A DNA stretch of 64,000 nt. Origin: Paenibacillus glycinis. GTDB taxonomy: Bacteria > Bacillota > Bacilli > Paenibacillales > Paenibacillaceae. Positions 24,928 to 33,646 of this stretch are shown piece by piece (position 1 is the first letter of the stretch; every line of letters begins with the position of its first letter). The stretch spans positions 310,001-374,000 of the forward strand of contig NZ_JAAAMV010000003.1 of assembly GCF_009909185.1 (NCBI RefSeq). The letters run 5' to 3'. The position numbers were made by a program, and so were the translations under genes. The notes beneath the pieces are model-generated. The model was not told the origin of the DNA, searched no databases, and saw nothing but the letters and a program-made list of their open reading frames with translations.

Positions 24928-26529
24928 TTACCACCCGATGGCTTGACCGTCGCTGCGCGGATCGGCGCCGCCGAGGCGGAAGCCGTTCCCGTCGATCAAG
25001 ATCGCATGCGCATGGCCGACGACGCCGTCGAAGGCGTCCACCGTCCGGACGAGATGACCCGCCCGGGCAAGCTCGCCGCGCACGGTCTCCGGCACGCGGC
25101 TTTCCACTCGGAGCCCTTGTTCTTCTTCCCCCCACGTCCGCCCCCATACCCACCTTGGCGCGCCGACGGCGGACTGCGGGTCCATGCCGTAATCAACCAT
25201 GCGGGTAAGCAGCGCGCACTGCGTCTGCGGCTGGCCTTCGCCGCCCTGCGTCCCGTAGAGCAGATAGGGCGCATCGCCGCTGAAGGCCATCGCCGGCATC
25301 AGCGTATGGAACGTTCGCTTGCGCGGCTCCAGCGTATTGACGTGGTTCGGGTCGAGCGAGAAGAACGAGCCGCGATTTTGCAGCAATATGCCGGTATCCC
25401 CGGCCGTAACCCCCGAGCCGAACTCGAAATACAAGCTTTGGATAAACGAGACCGCGTTGCCCTCCCCGTCCACGACGGCCGCGTACGCGGTGTCGCTCCC
25501 GACCGGCTCGGACTTGATGGGGAGCGCCCTCGCCGGATCGATCCGGCGGGCAAGCGCCCGGCAATATTCCCGCGAGATCAGCCGATCGACCGGGATCGCC
25601 GAGAAATCGGGATCGGTCAGCACCGCGTCCCGGTCCCGGAACGCCAGCTTGAGCGCTTCGATCTGGAGATGGTAATACGCGAAGGATCCGTGCTCGACGG
25701 AGCCGCCTTCGCCGAAGCCGAAGCCCTCGATGATCTGCGGCGCCATGATGCCGGTGAACCCCTGCGAGTTCGGCGGCGCCTGATAAAGCGTCAGCCCTTT
25801 GTACGAACCGCGGAGCGGCGTCTCCCACGCTCCCTGATGGTCGGCGAAATCGTCCGCGTTCAGCACGCCGCCGCGATTGGCCAGATAGGCGGCGATCCGC
25901 CGGCCGAGCATGCCTTTGTAGAAGCCGTCGCGGCCGAATTGGGCAAGCTGCCGCAGGCTCTGCGCCAGATTGCGCTGCACGAACCGCGAGCCCGTGAGGG
26001 GCACCGTCCCTCCCGGCGTATACACGGCGGAGGTTTCCGGCATGACGCTCAACACCGGGTGACGCTGCAGCGTATTGCGATATTGGTCCCGCGACAGCGG
26101 GAATCCGCGCTCGGCGTACCCGATGGCCGGCTCCAGCGTCTCCGCGAGCGTCATCGTTCCGTATTCCCGCAGCACCGCGTCCCAGCCGTCGACCATGCCC
26201 GGCACGGTGACGACGCTGCGCACGCCGCGCTGCGGGATGGCGGTCAGGCCCGCGTACAAGGCGCGGCTTGCGCGGTAGCCGGACCGGCCGCTTGCGTTGT
26301 AAGCCCTGACGGCGCGGTCCGACCGGCTGTGCGTCAGCCAGAACGAATCGCCCCCGAGCCCGGTCATGTGGGGATAGACGACCGCGAGGCAGGCGCTGAC
26401 CGCAACGGCGGCGTCGAACGCGTTGCCGCCCTGCTGCAGGATGCGCGCGCCCGCGGCGGAAGCCAGGTAGTGCGGGCTGACGACCATGGTTTTCGTGCCG
26501 ATCACCGGCTGCTGCATCGGCAGTTGCAT
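24928..26529 (-). CDS. Gamma-glutamyltransferase-like Ntn hydrolase
   Basis: 533 residues. N-terminal SPHYLASAAGARILQQGGNAFDAAVA and TGLGGDSFWL are the large-subunit pattern; the autoprocessing site is expected at the threonine in SDTAYAAVVDGEGNAVS near residue 345, followed by SLYFEFGSG. No signal peptide is visible, unlike periplasmic or secreted GGTs, which suggests an intracellular catabolic Ntn hydrolase acting on a gamma-glutamyl or related amide. In other bacteria such cytoplasmic GGT-like proteins sit with ABC and amidase genes in catabolic clusters. It lies 24 bp behind the Rieske gene and is translationally close to it. Confidence 0.9.
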   Translation of the reverse strand: MQLPMQQPVIGTKTMVVSPHYLASAAGARILQQGGNAFDAAVAVSACLAVVYPHMTGLGGDSFWLTHSRSDRAVRAYNASGRSGYRASRALYAGLTAIPQRGVRSVVTVPGMVDGWDAVLREYGTMTLAETLEPAIGYAERGFPLSRDQYRNTLQRHPVLSVMPETSAVYTPGGTVPLTGSRFVQRNLAQSLRQLAQFGRDGFYKGMLGRRIAAYLANRGGVLNADDFADHQGAWETPLRGSYKGLTLYQAPPNSQGFTGIMAPQIIEGFGFGEGGSVEHGSFAYYHLQIEALKLAFRDRDAVLTDPDFSAIPVDRLISREYCRALARRIDPARALPIKSEPVGSDTAYAAVVDGEGNAVSFIQSLYFEFGSGVTAGDTGILLQNRGSFFSLDPNHVNTLEPRKRTFHTLMPAMAFSGDAPYLLYGTQGGEGQPQTQCALLTRMVDYGMDPQSAVGAPRWVWGRTWGEEEQGLRVESRVPETVRGELARAGHLVRTVDAFDGVVGHAHAILIDGNGFRLGGADPRSDGQAIGW

Positions 26530-26553
26530 CGCCCATGCACCTCCCGATCATCG

Positions 26554-27630
26554 TTAATTTGGTTTGGCTGCCCGCTCGAGCACTTCCGTCTTATAGAGCT
26601 GAGGCGTGCGGAGCTGCGGCAGAATTTCCTGCTCGCCGTGTTCTTCGAACAGCTTGAGCAGCATCTCCCGCATGACGATGCCCGGCTTGTCGGCAGGCAT
26701 ATGCGTCTCCAGCCGAAGCTTTAGATCGAGCGGGATGTTCGCCTCGGTCGACTCCAGGATGCGCATATCCTCGTCGACGACGGCGCGGTCGAACGCGATG
26801 ACCGCCGAAGCCGGCACGTCCGTCTCCTTGTCGTTGCGGAAGACGAACTGGATGAGGATGCACGATTCGTTGTCGATCGGCGTCGCGCAGGTGACGATCG
26901 AATGCACGAGCCCCGTCGGGTACGTCATATCCAGCTGCCGGACGAACGGCATGAACCAGGTCGCCCGGACCTTCCGCACCGTCTCGTCGGCATCGACGTC
27001 GATGGCCTTGACGGCTTTGTTCAGCTTATTGGTCACGCGCACCTCGTAGCGCATCTCGAAGCCGCGTTCGTTCGGCACGATCTCGAAGTCCGGCGGCACC
27101 GGATCCTGGTTGTTGCCGAACGTATTATGGTGCACGAACGCGATATGCGCCGTATCGAACGAGTTCTCCATCAGCCGGAGCGCCGAGCAGCGGATGACCT
27201 CGTGGAATTGATGGATCTGCCGGATCTCCGGATCGCCGTAACGGCCGAAATCGGGAATGCCCGCGAGCGGCTCGCCGAGCGCGATCCAGACGTAGCCGTA
27301 CTTTTCTTCGCAGCGGTACGCCTTGATTTTGTACACCTTCGGCGGGTCCTCCAGCTCGGATTGCGGGAAATAGGTGCATTTGCCGTCGCGGTCGAACGTC
27401 CACCCGTGGTACGGACAGACGATGCAGCCGTCACGCGTCACGCCGAGCGACAGCTTCGCCGTGCGGTGGCAGCAGCGATCGACCGCCGCGGCCGGCTTGC
27501 CCCGCTCATCCAGCCAGACGACCACCGGCTCGCCGAACATGACGATCGGCTTCGGTCCCTCGCTCAGATCCCCGATCGGCATGACCGGATAAAAGTAATG
27601 GCGCAGCACGCGTTGTTCCGCTTGCAGCAT
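26554..27630 (-). CDS. Rieske [2Fe-2S] non-heme iron oxygenase, alpha-type
   Basis: 358 residues. The Rieske cluster ligands are intact: CCH at 53-55 (CxH) and CPYH at 72-75 (CxxH). The mononuclear iron site appears as NSFDTAHIAFVHH with Asp159, His162 and His167, so it should be a functional oxygenase rather than a ferredoxin. The domain order and length match the vanillate demethylase/pheophorbide oxygenase-like group, which hydroxylates or removes O- or N-methyl groups. ATG 27630 is chosen since GAGGAGGT stands 6 nt before it. No reductase of the usual iron-sulfur flavoprotein type is encoded nearby; WrbA at 21017-21721 is the only flavoprotein in the operon. Confidence 0.93.
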   Translation of the reverse strand: MLQAEQRVLRHYFYPVMPIGDLSEGPKPIVMFGEPVVVWLDERGKPAAAVDRCCHRTAKLSLGVTRDGCIVCPYHGWTFDRDGKCTYFPQSELEDPPKVYKIKAYRCEEKYGYVWIALGEPLAGIPDFGRYGDPEIRQIHQFHEVIRCSALRLMENSFDTAHIAFVHHNTFGNNQDPVPPDFEIVPNERGFEMRYEVRVTNKLNKAVKAIDVDADETVRKVRATWFMPFVRQLDMTYPTGLVHSIVTCATPIDNESCILIQFVFRNDKETDVPASAVIAFDRAVVDEDMRILESTEANIPLDLKLRLETHMPADKPGIVMREMLLKLFEEHGEQEILPQLRTPQLYKTEVLERAAKPN

Positions 27631-27701
27631 AGCGCGACCTCCTCGCATCGCTCGGGCCGATTCCCTCCCGCGGCGCCTGGGCGGCGTCGCCTTGCGGTCG
27701 A

Positions 27702-28604
27702 TCAGCCTTCGCGTTTCATTTCGGATTCATGCCACGAGCTGAGCATCCATTTGGCCAGCATGTTCACGAGCAGGAAGAACAGGATGCCGAGCAGCGACGC
27801 CGACAGTCCGCAGGCGAACAGATACGGCGTCTTGAGACGTCCCGCGGCATACGTGATCGCATAGCCGAGGCCGCCGTTCCCGCCGCCGATGCCGGCGATG
27901 TACTCCCCGACGATGGCGCCGATGACGGAGAGCGTGCAGGAAATTTTCAAGCCCGCCACGATGTAAGGCAGCGCGGCCGGAATGCGCAGGCGCCACATCG
28001 TCTGCAGCGGCTTCGCGTTATATAAATAAAATAAATTTCGCAGGTTATGTTCCGTGGAATTGAGACCGATCAGCGTATTGGACAGCATCGGGAAGAATCC
28101 GATCAGGAAGGCGATGATGACGATGGCTTGGAAGCCGGCGTCGAACCAGATGACGATCAGCGGCGCGATCGCCACGATCGGAATGGTCTGCATGATAATG
28201 GCGTACGGGTACACGCTCTCTTCGATGACTTTCGAGCTGGCCATCAGAATCGCGAACGAGATGCCGAGCACGATACTGAGGAGAAAGCCGAAGACGGATT
28301 CGAACGCCGTCGTCGACACCGCCGTCCACAGCTCGTGGCGGTTCTCGATCGCGGCTTTGAGAATATCCGACGGCTTCGGCACGAGGTAGGTCGGCGCATT
28401 CAGCAGGAAGCAGATCAGCTGCCAGCCCCCGATAAACACGATGAATGCCGCAAGCGGCGGCGTCAGCTTCTTGACAAAAGCCGCGAGCGAATGGTTTCCT
28501 TTGCTCGAGCGGCCTGCCAAAAGCTTGGCAACCCGGCTCGGCCGTTCGCGGGCAGGGTATATTTCGTCGGGCAACATGCGGGTATTCGCGTCTTCCGCTG
28601 CCAT
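27702..28604 (-). CDS. NitT/TauT-type ABC transporter permease (SsuC/TauC/ThiX-like)
   Basis: 300 residues with about six membrane segments after a 45-residue cytoplasmic head. The BPD_transp_1 domain shows the coupling loop with RIPAALPYIVAGLKISCTLSVIGAIVGEY, the EAA-like motif of this class. It lies 102 bp after the binding-protein gene and 71 bp before the Rieske gene, and should pair with the ATPase at 20177-20995. Transporters of this group bring in taurine, sulfonates, nitrate, pyrimidine precursors or riboflavin-like compounds, so it does not fix the substrate. Confidence 0.92.
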   Translation of the reverse strand: MAAEDANTRMLPDEIYPARERPSRVAKLLAGRSSKGNHSLAAFVKKLTPPLAAFIVFIGGWQLICFLLNAPTYLVPKPSDILKAAIENRHELWTAVSTTAFESVFGFLLSIVLGISFAILMASSKVIEESVYPYAIIMQTIPIVAIAPLIVIWFDAGFQAIVIIAFLIGFFPMLSNTLIGLNSTEHNLRNLFYLYNAKPLQTMWRLRIPAALPYIVAGLKISCTLSVIGAIVGEYIAGIGGGNGGLGYAITYAAGRLKTPYLFACGLSASLLGILFFLLVNMLAKWMLSSWHESEMKREG

Positions 28605-28706
28605 GGCGATGCTCCTTTCGTTTGAAACCGTGATAAGTTGACGCTCGATCCGAAGAGCGGGAGCGCGTTCCCGATGAAGGCCGACGCGCGTCTCCCGTCC
28701 GTTCGG

Positions 28707-29819
28707 CTACTTCTTGGGCAGAAACTCCGTCGTGAACGCCTTGCTGATGTCTTCGTCCTTCGTCAGGACGCCGACGTCCTTCAGCTGCTTCTGCACTTCC
28801 GTCCAGCGCTCGGCCGTCATGATGCCGGTGCCCATGGTGGCCGCATCGCCGCCGAAGGCGAAATCCATTTCCTGCTGCGCGCTGAATTTCATCATGTCGA
28901 GCGACATTTCCGGGTTCTTCTCTTGAATCGAAGGGTTGATTTCGTCGGAATTCGTTTTGTAGTAATCCCAGCCTTTGACGGTCGCTTCCACGAACGCCTT
29001 GACCTCGTCCGGATGCTCCTGAATCATCTTCTCCGTCGTGAAGTAGACGTTCGCGTAGATGTTGTAGCCGGAATCGGCGTTAAGCAGCACGCCGAAATCC
29101 ACTTTCTCCTGCTGCAGCGTGTAGGTCTCGGAGGTGATATAGCCTTGCGTGACCGCGTTCTTGTCGTTGATGAAATTGACCAGCTGTCCGGTGTATTTCA
29201 TCTCCTGCGCCTTGTCCAGGCTGTATTTCTTCTTCATGTACTGCCAGAAATTCGCGGTCGAGGCGACGTACACCTTATGATCGTTCAAATCGCCGAAATC
29301 CTTGATATTGGCGTCCTTATGGTAGAACAGCGCCTGCGGGCTCTTCTGGAACGCCGTCGCGATCGCGACGACCGGAATGCCTTCCTGACGGGCCACGAGA
29401 ATGTCGTCGCCGTTCGCCATGCCGAACTCCGCTTTGCCGGAAGCGACGAGCTGGGTCGCGGATACCTGAGGGCCGCCCGGCATCAGCGTCATGTCCAGCC
29501 CGGCATCCTTGTAGAAGCCTTTGGCCACCGCCGCGAAATTCCCGCCGTGCTCCGGCTCGGCGAACCAGTTCAAGATGAGCGTCGCCTTTACCGGCTCCTT
29601 CGCAGGTTCGTTCGCGGCCGCATTCGCGTTCGTTCCGCCGTCGGTCGTCGCGTTCGCCCCCCCGTTCGTGGCCGGGGAATTGCCGGTTGCCGCGTCCGTG
29701 CCGGTATTCGATGCCTCGTTGCTGCCGCATGCCGAGAGTGCCGCCATCGCGGATACGAGACAAACCGCCAGCGCCGTCTGGCGTTTCGAGAAGCCTGCGG
29801 TGCCCTTTATCGTTTTCAT
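28707..29819 (-). CDS. NMT1/THI5-like ABC substrate-binding lipoprotein
   Basis: 370 residues. Signal peptide with lipobox ALSAC gives a lipid-anchored extracellular protein; residues about 30-65 are an Asn/Ala/Gly/Thr-rich linker. The binding domain starts LILNWFAEPEHGGNFAAVAKGFY, the pattern of NMT1/ThiY-like proteins that bind pyrimidine precursors or other small nitrogenous compounds, followed by VSATQLVASGKAEFGMANGDD. It is the first gene of the eight-gene operon and thus defines the imported compound; no TPP riboswitch is present upstream, which argues against a thiamine-precursor role. Confidence 0.92.
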   Translation of the reverse strand: MKTIKGTAGFSKRQTALAVCLVSAMAALSACGSNEASNTGTDAATGNSPATNGGANATTDGGTNANAAANEPAKEPVKATLILNWFAEPEHGGNFAAVAKGFYKDAGLDMTLMPGGPQVSATQLVASGKAEFGMANGDDILVARQEGIPVVAIATAFQKSPQALFYHKDANIKDFGDLNDHKVYVASTANFWQYMKKKYSLDKAQEMKYTGQLVNFINDKNAVTQGYITSETYTLQQEKVDFGVLLNADSGYNIYANVYFTTEKMIQEHPDEVKAFVEATVKGWDYYKTNSDEINPSIQEKNPEMSLDMMKFSAQQEMDFAFGGDAATMGTGIMTAERWTEVQKQLKDVGVLTKDEDISKAFTTEFLPKK

Positions 29820-30397
29820 CGTTCCTCTTCCCCCTTATAGATTGCGTTCGAAATATTCTGACTACAATCTCAGTGTAAGAATACGTCATGTCCATGTCTA
29901 TATAGCTAACATATATTTGTGCATGATGACGAAATAGGCGTACGATATTGGCATGGATAACAATAATCATTCCGGAATAGCGTTTTCATTGCTTTATATA
30001 TGACATGCATATTACACCGACATCGAACCTGCCTCAGATTGCCTCTCCGGCTCGATCGCTCTCATCGCAAGCATGATTAAGCCTCCATGGTTATTAGGAA
30101 ACAAAAAAACAGCCGTCCGTCGCCTTGGTAATAGGTCAACGTCGACTGCGCGGTCCCGTTAGGAGACCTCTAGGCTTAGATATACGAAATGATGTCTTTG
30201 AGATGCAGTATCTGAGCTGATGTACCCGAACCGATATCTTCAAGCCGGTTTCTCAGCGCGGTATACGAACTCCAATTATACGAGCTCATGATACGAGCAG
30301 CGGTAAAAGCGCGGCAATCGCTTCCGCCGCCGCGCGTTACGGCGCAGAGGGCGCGGAACCGCGAAACGCGGACGCTCTCGGGGCCCCGACGCTATCC
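29820..30397. other. 578-bp intergenic region between pucR and the transporter operon
   Basis: No gene seen. It holds AT-rich sequence before the binding-protein gene, a palindrome ATTCCGGAAT (29969-29978), a candidate terminator (30104-30148) and, at 30170-30300, a region with scattered TATACGA motifs of unknown meaning. The transporter operon promoter must lie here but could not be placed with confidence. Confidence 0.6.
30104..30148 (-). terminator. Possible pucR terminator
   Basis: On the minus strand CAGTCG pairs with CGGCTG (one wobble) around a partly paired loop, followed by seven T residues. The stem is short and imperfect. Confidence 0.4.
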
Positions 30398-32008
30398 TCA
30401 TGCGCCGCGCTCCCCTTCGCCCGATTCCGTTACCAGCATCCGGCGGAACAAGAACGCCAGCTTGAGCCGCATGAGCACGTTCACCTTTTTGAAATCGACG
30501 TCGAGCATTTCGCTCAGCTTCTCGATTCGGTACGTGGCGGTATTGCGGTGGATGAACAGCTTCTTCGCCGTTTCGTTCAGCTGTCCGTCGCAATCGAGAT
30601 ACGTCTCCAGCGTCTTCAGCATCTCGCCGACGTAGCCCGGCTCCTTGTTCAGCAGTCCGCCGAGCCAGCGCTGGCAGTATATGCGCATTTTCTCCCGGGA
30701 CACGGGCTCGAAGATCATCGCCAGGTCGAGCGTCTCGTACCGGACGATCCGTTCCTCGACGCCCCATTCGCGTGCGAGCCTGAACGTGTTGCGGCATTCG
30801 GCGAAGGCTTCGGGCATTTCCTTCAGCTGCTTCTTGCGCGCGCAGATCGTCGCCTTCGGCGCCTTGCGCTCGTCGAGGCCAAGCCCGGCCAGGCAGGACT
30901 CCAGCGCGGCGCGGAGGGCCTCGCCCTCGGGACCGGCAGCCGAATCGGGAACGACGCAGAATACCCCTTCGTCCATGACGGCATGAATGCCGTTCAGCGC
31001 CTGCATCCGGGCGTTGCCGAGCATGGACGCCTTCAGTTCGTTCAAGCGCTCCGGACGACGGGCGGAGTCAAGCTCGGAGGGCAGATCGACCAGCGCGCAG
31101 TAGTAGCCCTGTCCGAGCCAATCCATTTCCCAGCGGCCGGCGTAATCCAGCACGGCTTCCACCGTTACGCCGTTTTTGAGAAACTGCTTGATCAGCGCGC
31201 CGAAATCCTTTCGGACCGACAGCTCGAAATAATCCTCGTACTTGTAATTCAGATGGTGGGAGATGAGTTCGGCGGCTTGGGTGTACAACCCTTCGTCGAC
31301 GGCGGAGAGGAGGGGCTGCGTATCGAAAAAGAACACGAAGCCCGTGCAAGCGTCCCGGTTCATGAGCGGCATGCGGAAAGCCTGCAAGCCTTCGTGCTTG
31401 ATCCGGTTCTTGTGCGGGGACCACGGCCATTGGCCCGTCAGCCAATCCGCGGATATGCCGGGCGAGTGATAGACGACCTGGCCCTTGGAGCCGACGACCG
31501 CGATCGGACATCCGATCACTTCCGTCACGGAGTCGAAGAGCGACGGCATCGATTCCGCCCGCAGCGCGAAGCGCATCAGCCGGATCTGCTTCTCCAGCGC
31601 CCCTTCGAGCTGCACGGTGCTGCGCTTCATCTCGGCTTGGAACAAGCCGTTCATCTGATCGGAGAAGGTGAATTGAAAGGGCAGCGCGATCAGCGGAAAA
31701 CCGAGCTCGTCGGCCAGCCGGACCAGCCGCTCCGGAATCGCCTCCCAGAACCGCCCGAGCTTGATCCCGAGCCCGGACGCGCCGCGGTTGAACAGCTTCA
31801 CGAGCAATTCCGACGCCTCGTCCGAATCGTCCTTGATCAGGTAGGCGGTCGTGAACAGCATCTCGCCTTCCTTGATCCAGTCCGCGATGTCCGGCGCGTC
31901 CATGACATTTATCGATTTGACGATGCGGTGCTTTCCCGACGCGCCCGCGATCAGTTTCCCTTCCGACAACGGATAGACAGCCAGCGCTTGTTCGACAGTC
32001 AAATGCAT
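30398..32008 (-). CDS. PucR family transcriptional regulator
   Basis: 536 residues. The N-terminal PucR ligand-sensing domain (about 1-125) includes SINVMDAPDIADWIKEGEMLFTTAY; a middle GGDEF-like/uncharacterised region follows; the C-terminal helix-turn-helix is in ETAKKLFIHRNTATYRIEKLSEMLDVD. PucR proteins sense purine-derived or other nitrogen compounds and activate catabolic genes. The gene stands upstream of the catabolic operons on the same strand, so it is the best candidate for their activator. It is divergent from the serine hydrolase gene across a 384-bp gap. Which ligand it senses cannot be told. Confidence 0.92.
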   Translation of the reverse strand: MHLTVEQALAVYPLSEGKLIAGASGKHRIVKSINVMDAPDIADWIKEGEMLFTTAYLIKDDSDEASELLVKLFNRGASGLGIKLGRFWEAIPERLVRLADELGFPLIALPFQFTFSDQMNGLFQAEMKRSTVQLEGALEKQIRLMRFALRAESMPSLFDSVTEVIGCPIAVVGSKGQVVYHSPGISADWLTGQWPWSPHKNRIKHEGLQAFRMPLMNRDACTGFVFFFDTQPLLSAVDEGLYTQAAELISHHLNYKYEDYFELSVRKDFGALIKQFLKNGVTVEAVLDYAGRWEMDWLGQGYYCALVDLPSELDSARRPERLNELKASMLGNARMQALNGIHAVMDEGVFCVVPDSAAGPEGEALRAALESCLAGLGLDERKAPKATICARKKQLKEMPEAFAECRNTFRLAREWGVEERIVRYETLDLAMIFEPVSREKMRIYCQRWLGGLLNKEPGYVGEMLKTLETYLDCDGQLNETAKKLFIHRNTATYRIEKLSEMLDVDFKKVNVLMRLKLAFLFRRMLVTESGEGERGA

Positions 32009-32392
32009 GTTCTGCCTCCTTCCGGGCCACTCCCCATGATGCAGCGAATCTCGTTATGTTATTTTAACTAACATCATATAGCGATTATCGATTGTTTTCA
32101 ACGGTCCGCGGCAGGTGTTTGTCAGATACATTTTAGGAAAAGCCCATGTTTGCGCTTACTTCAACGCTGTAGAGAGATAACGCCATCGGCTTCCGGCCAT
32201 TCGCGCGCGAAGACCGCCGGCATTATCGCTCCGGCGATCCATTGGAATGCCCCGCCGGCAAACGGCGCGGCGTTTTCGAAAACGATGCGGGCAGGGGGTT
32301 TTTCTTCCGCCGATGACAAATGATACAATACAACGTAACGCTTTACGCGCTGACTTCAACGACCCGCGAGGATGAACACGAGGATGAACGAC
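32009..32392. other. Divergent intergenic region, pucR / serine hydrolase
   Basis: No gene seen in 384 bp. An AT-rich block (32045-32100) precedes pucR, and TACAAT near 32324-32329 could be the -10 of the rightward gene. The middle is GC-rich without clear repeats. Confidence 0.5.
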
Positions 32393-33340
32393 ATGGATTT
32401 CAATGCTTTGACCGCGGCCATCGCGCCGCTGAATTTGAGAAGCTGCCTGATCAGCCGGCAGGGCGAGCTTCAGTACGAGCACTACCGGGAAGCGCGCATT
32501 CCCGAGGAAGTCGCCAAGGTCAATTCCGTCACCAAAAGCGTCTTGTCTGCGCTGTTTTGCATCGCGCTCGACCAAGGCTTGCTGCCCGAACCGGAGACGC
32601 CCGCTTCCGTCTTCTTCCCGCGGCTGGCCGCGGACCGCGACGCGCGCAAAGGGGACATCACGCTGGCGCATCTGCTGACGATGTCCGCCGGCTTCGACTG
32701 GACGGAATTCGGCGGGCAAAATTCGTTCCCGCGCATGACGCGCGCCCCGCATTGGATCGACTTCGTGCTGGAGCAGCCGCTCGCGCACGCGCCCGGCACG
32801 CGAATGGAATATAATTCTGGCGCTTCGCAGATGCTGTCCGCCGTCCTGGCGCAGGCCGCGGGCATGCCGGTCGCCCGATTCGCCGATCTGCACCTGTTCG
32901 GGCCGCTCGGCATCGAACGGTACGAATGGGAGCAGGACCCGCAAGGCGTCCATACCGGCGGATTCGGGCTTCGTCTCCTTCCGGGGGACATGCTGAAATT
33001 CGGCCTGCTGTACCAGCAGCAAGGCAAATGGGAGAACGCGCGGCTGCTGTCGCGCGACCTGCTAGCCCGATCCGTGAAGCCCGCCATCGCCGCGAAAGCG
33101 CCGAATCGCGGCCGTTACGCCTGGCATTGGTGGACGGACTCGTTCGCGGAATCCGCGGACGGCCCGAATCCGCCTGCGCCGGATTATTATTACGCCCGCG
33201 GCTTCGGGGGCCAGTATATCTATATCGTTCCGGTCCAAGATACCGTCGTCGTGCTGACCGCCGATAAATGGCGGACGGACAAGCCGCCCACGGACGTGTT
33301 TCGCCGGCATATCGCGCCGCTGCTGGCCGGAATGCGTTGA
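32393..33340 (+). CDS. Serine hydrolase, class C beta-lactamase-like
   Basis: 315 residues without an evident signal peptide, so probably cytoplasmic. The active-site SxxK is SVTK near residue 46, followed by LLTMSAGFDW, the YNS (Y-x-N/S) motif in MEYNSGASQ near residue 143, and a C-terminal HxG-like GFGGQYIY strand. Family members are esterases, amidases or D-aminopeptidases more often than lactamases. Three clustered ATGs are in frame; I choose 32393 because GAGG at 32380-32383 is 9 nt away, while ATG 32372 and 32384 touch ribosome-site sequence. It is a single gene followed directly by tandem repeats. Confidence 0.88.
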   Translation: MDFNALTAAIAPLNLRSCLISRQGELQYEHYREARIPEEVAKVNSVTKSVLSALFCIALDQGLLPEPETPASVFFPRLAADRDARKGDITLAHLLTMSAGFDWTEFGGQNSFPRMTRAPHWIDFVLEQPLAHAPGTRMEYNSGASQMLSAVLAQAAGMPVARFADLHLFGPLGIERYEWEQDPQGVHTGGFGLRLLPGDMLKFGLLYQQQGKWENARLLSRDLLARSVKPAIAAKAPNRGRYAWHWWTDSFAESADGPNPPAPDYYYARGFGGQYIYIVPVQDTVVVLTADKWRTDKPPTDVFRRHIAPLLAGMR

Positions 33341-33342
33341 AC

Positions 33343-33582
33343 GGCCTCGTCGCCGGTAAGCTTCGCGATGCTCGCTCTCATGCGGAACCAGCCTCGCCGC
33401 CGACATGCTTCGCGATGCCACCCTCTCATGCGGAACCAGCCTCGTCGCGGCCGACATGGCTTCACGGTTCTGCCCCTCTCATGCGGGAGCGGCCTCGTCG
33501 TGGCCACCACGCTTCGCGGTGCCGCCTCTCTCATACGGGAGCAGCCTCGTCGTAGCAGCCACGCTTCGCGGTCCTGCCGCCT
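33343..33582. repeat. Degenerate ~50-bp tandem repeats
   Basis: Four to five copies with CTCTCATGCGG-like unit starts at 33375, 33423, 33476 and 33528 (periods 48, 53 and 52), each continuing with an AGCCTCGTCG and a GCTTCGCGGTGCC-like segment. The first copy begins 2 bp after the serine hydrolase stop. Open frames through it on both strands have repeat-like, low-complexity translations and are not credible genes. Confidence 0.8.
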
Positions 33583-33584
33583 TC

Positions 33585-33623
33585 CATGCACGAGTACGCC
33601 TTACCGCATGCACGAGTACGCCT
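33585..33623. repeat. 17-bp direct repeat
   Basis: CATGCACGAGTACGCCT occurs at 33585-33601 and again at 33607-33623, a 22-nt period, at the right edge of the larger tandem array. Confidence 0.85.
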
Positions 33624-33646
33624 CACTGCGAATGCGGTTACTGGGG

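Noticed and set aside
29860..29890. A CTGAGA sequence on the minus strand before the NMT1-like gene, considered as a TPP riboswitch
   Set aside because: The other conserved TPP elements (the ACCTGATC and GGG helices) are missing.
30548..32071. A 507-codon plus-strand frame over pucR
   Set aside because: It is the antisense of the PucR gene with no ribosome site and no recognisable domain.
33220..33591. Open frames on both strands through the 33.3-kb repeats
   Set aside because: Translations are repeat units rich in Arg, Pro, Ser and His; they extend into the serine hydrolase gene and have no ribosome site.
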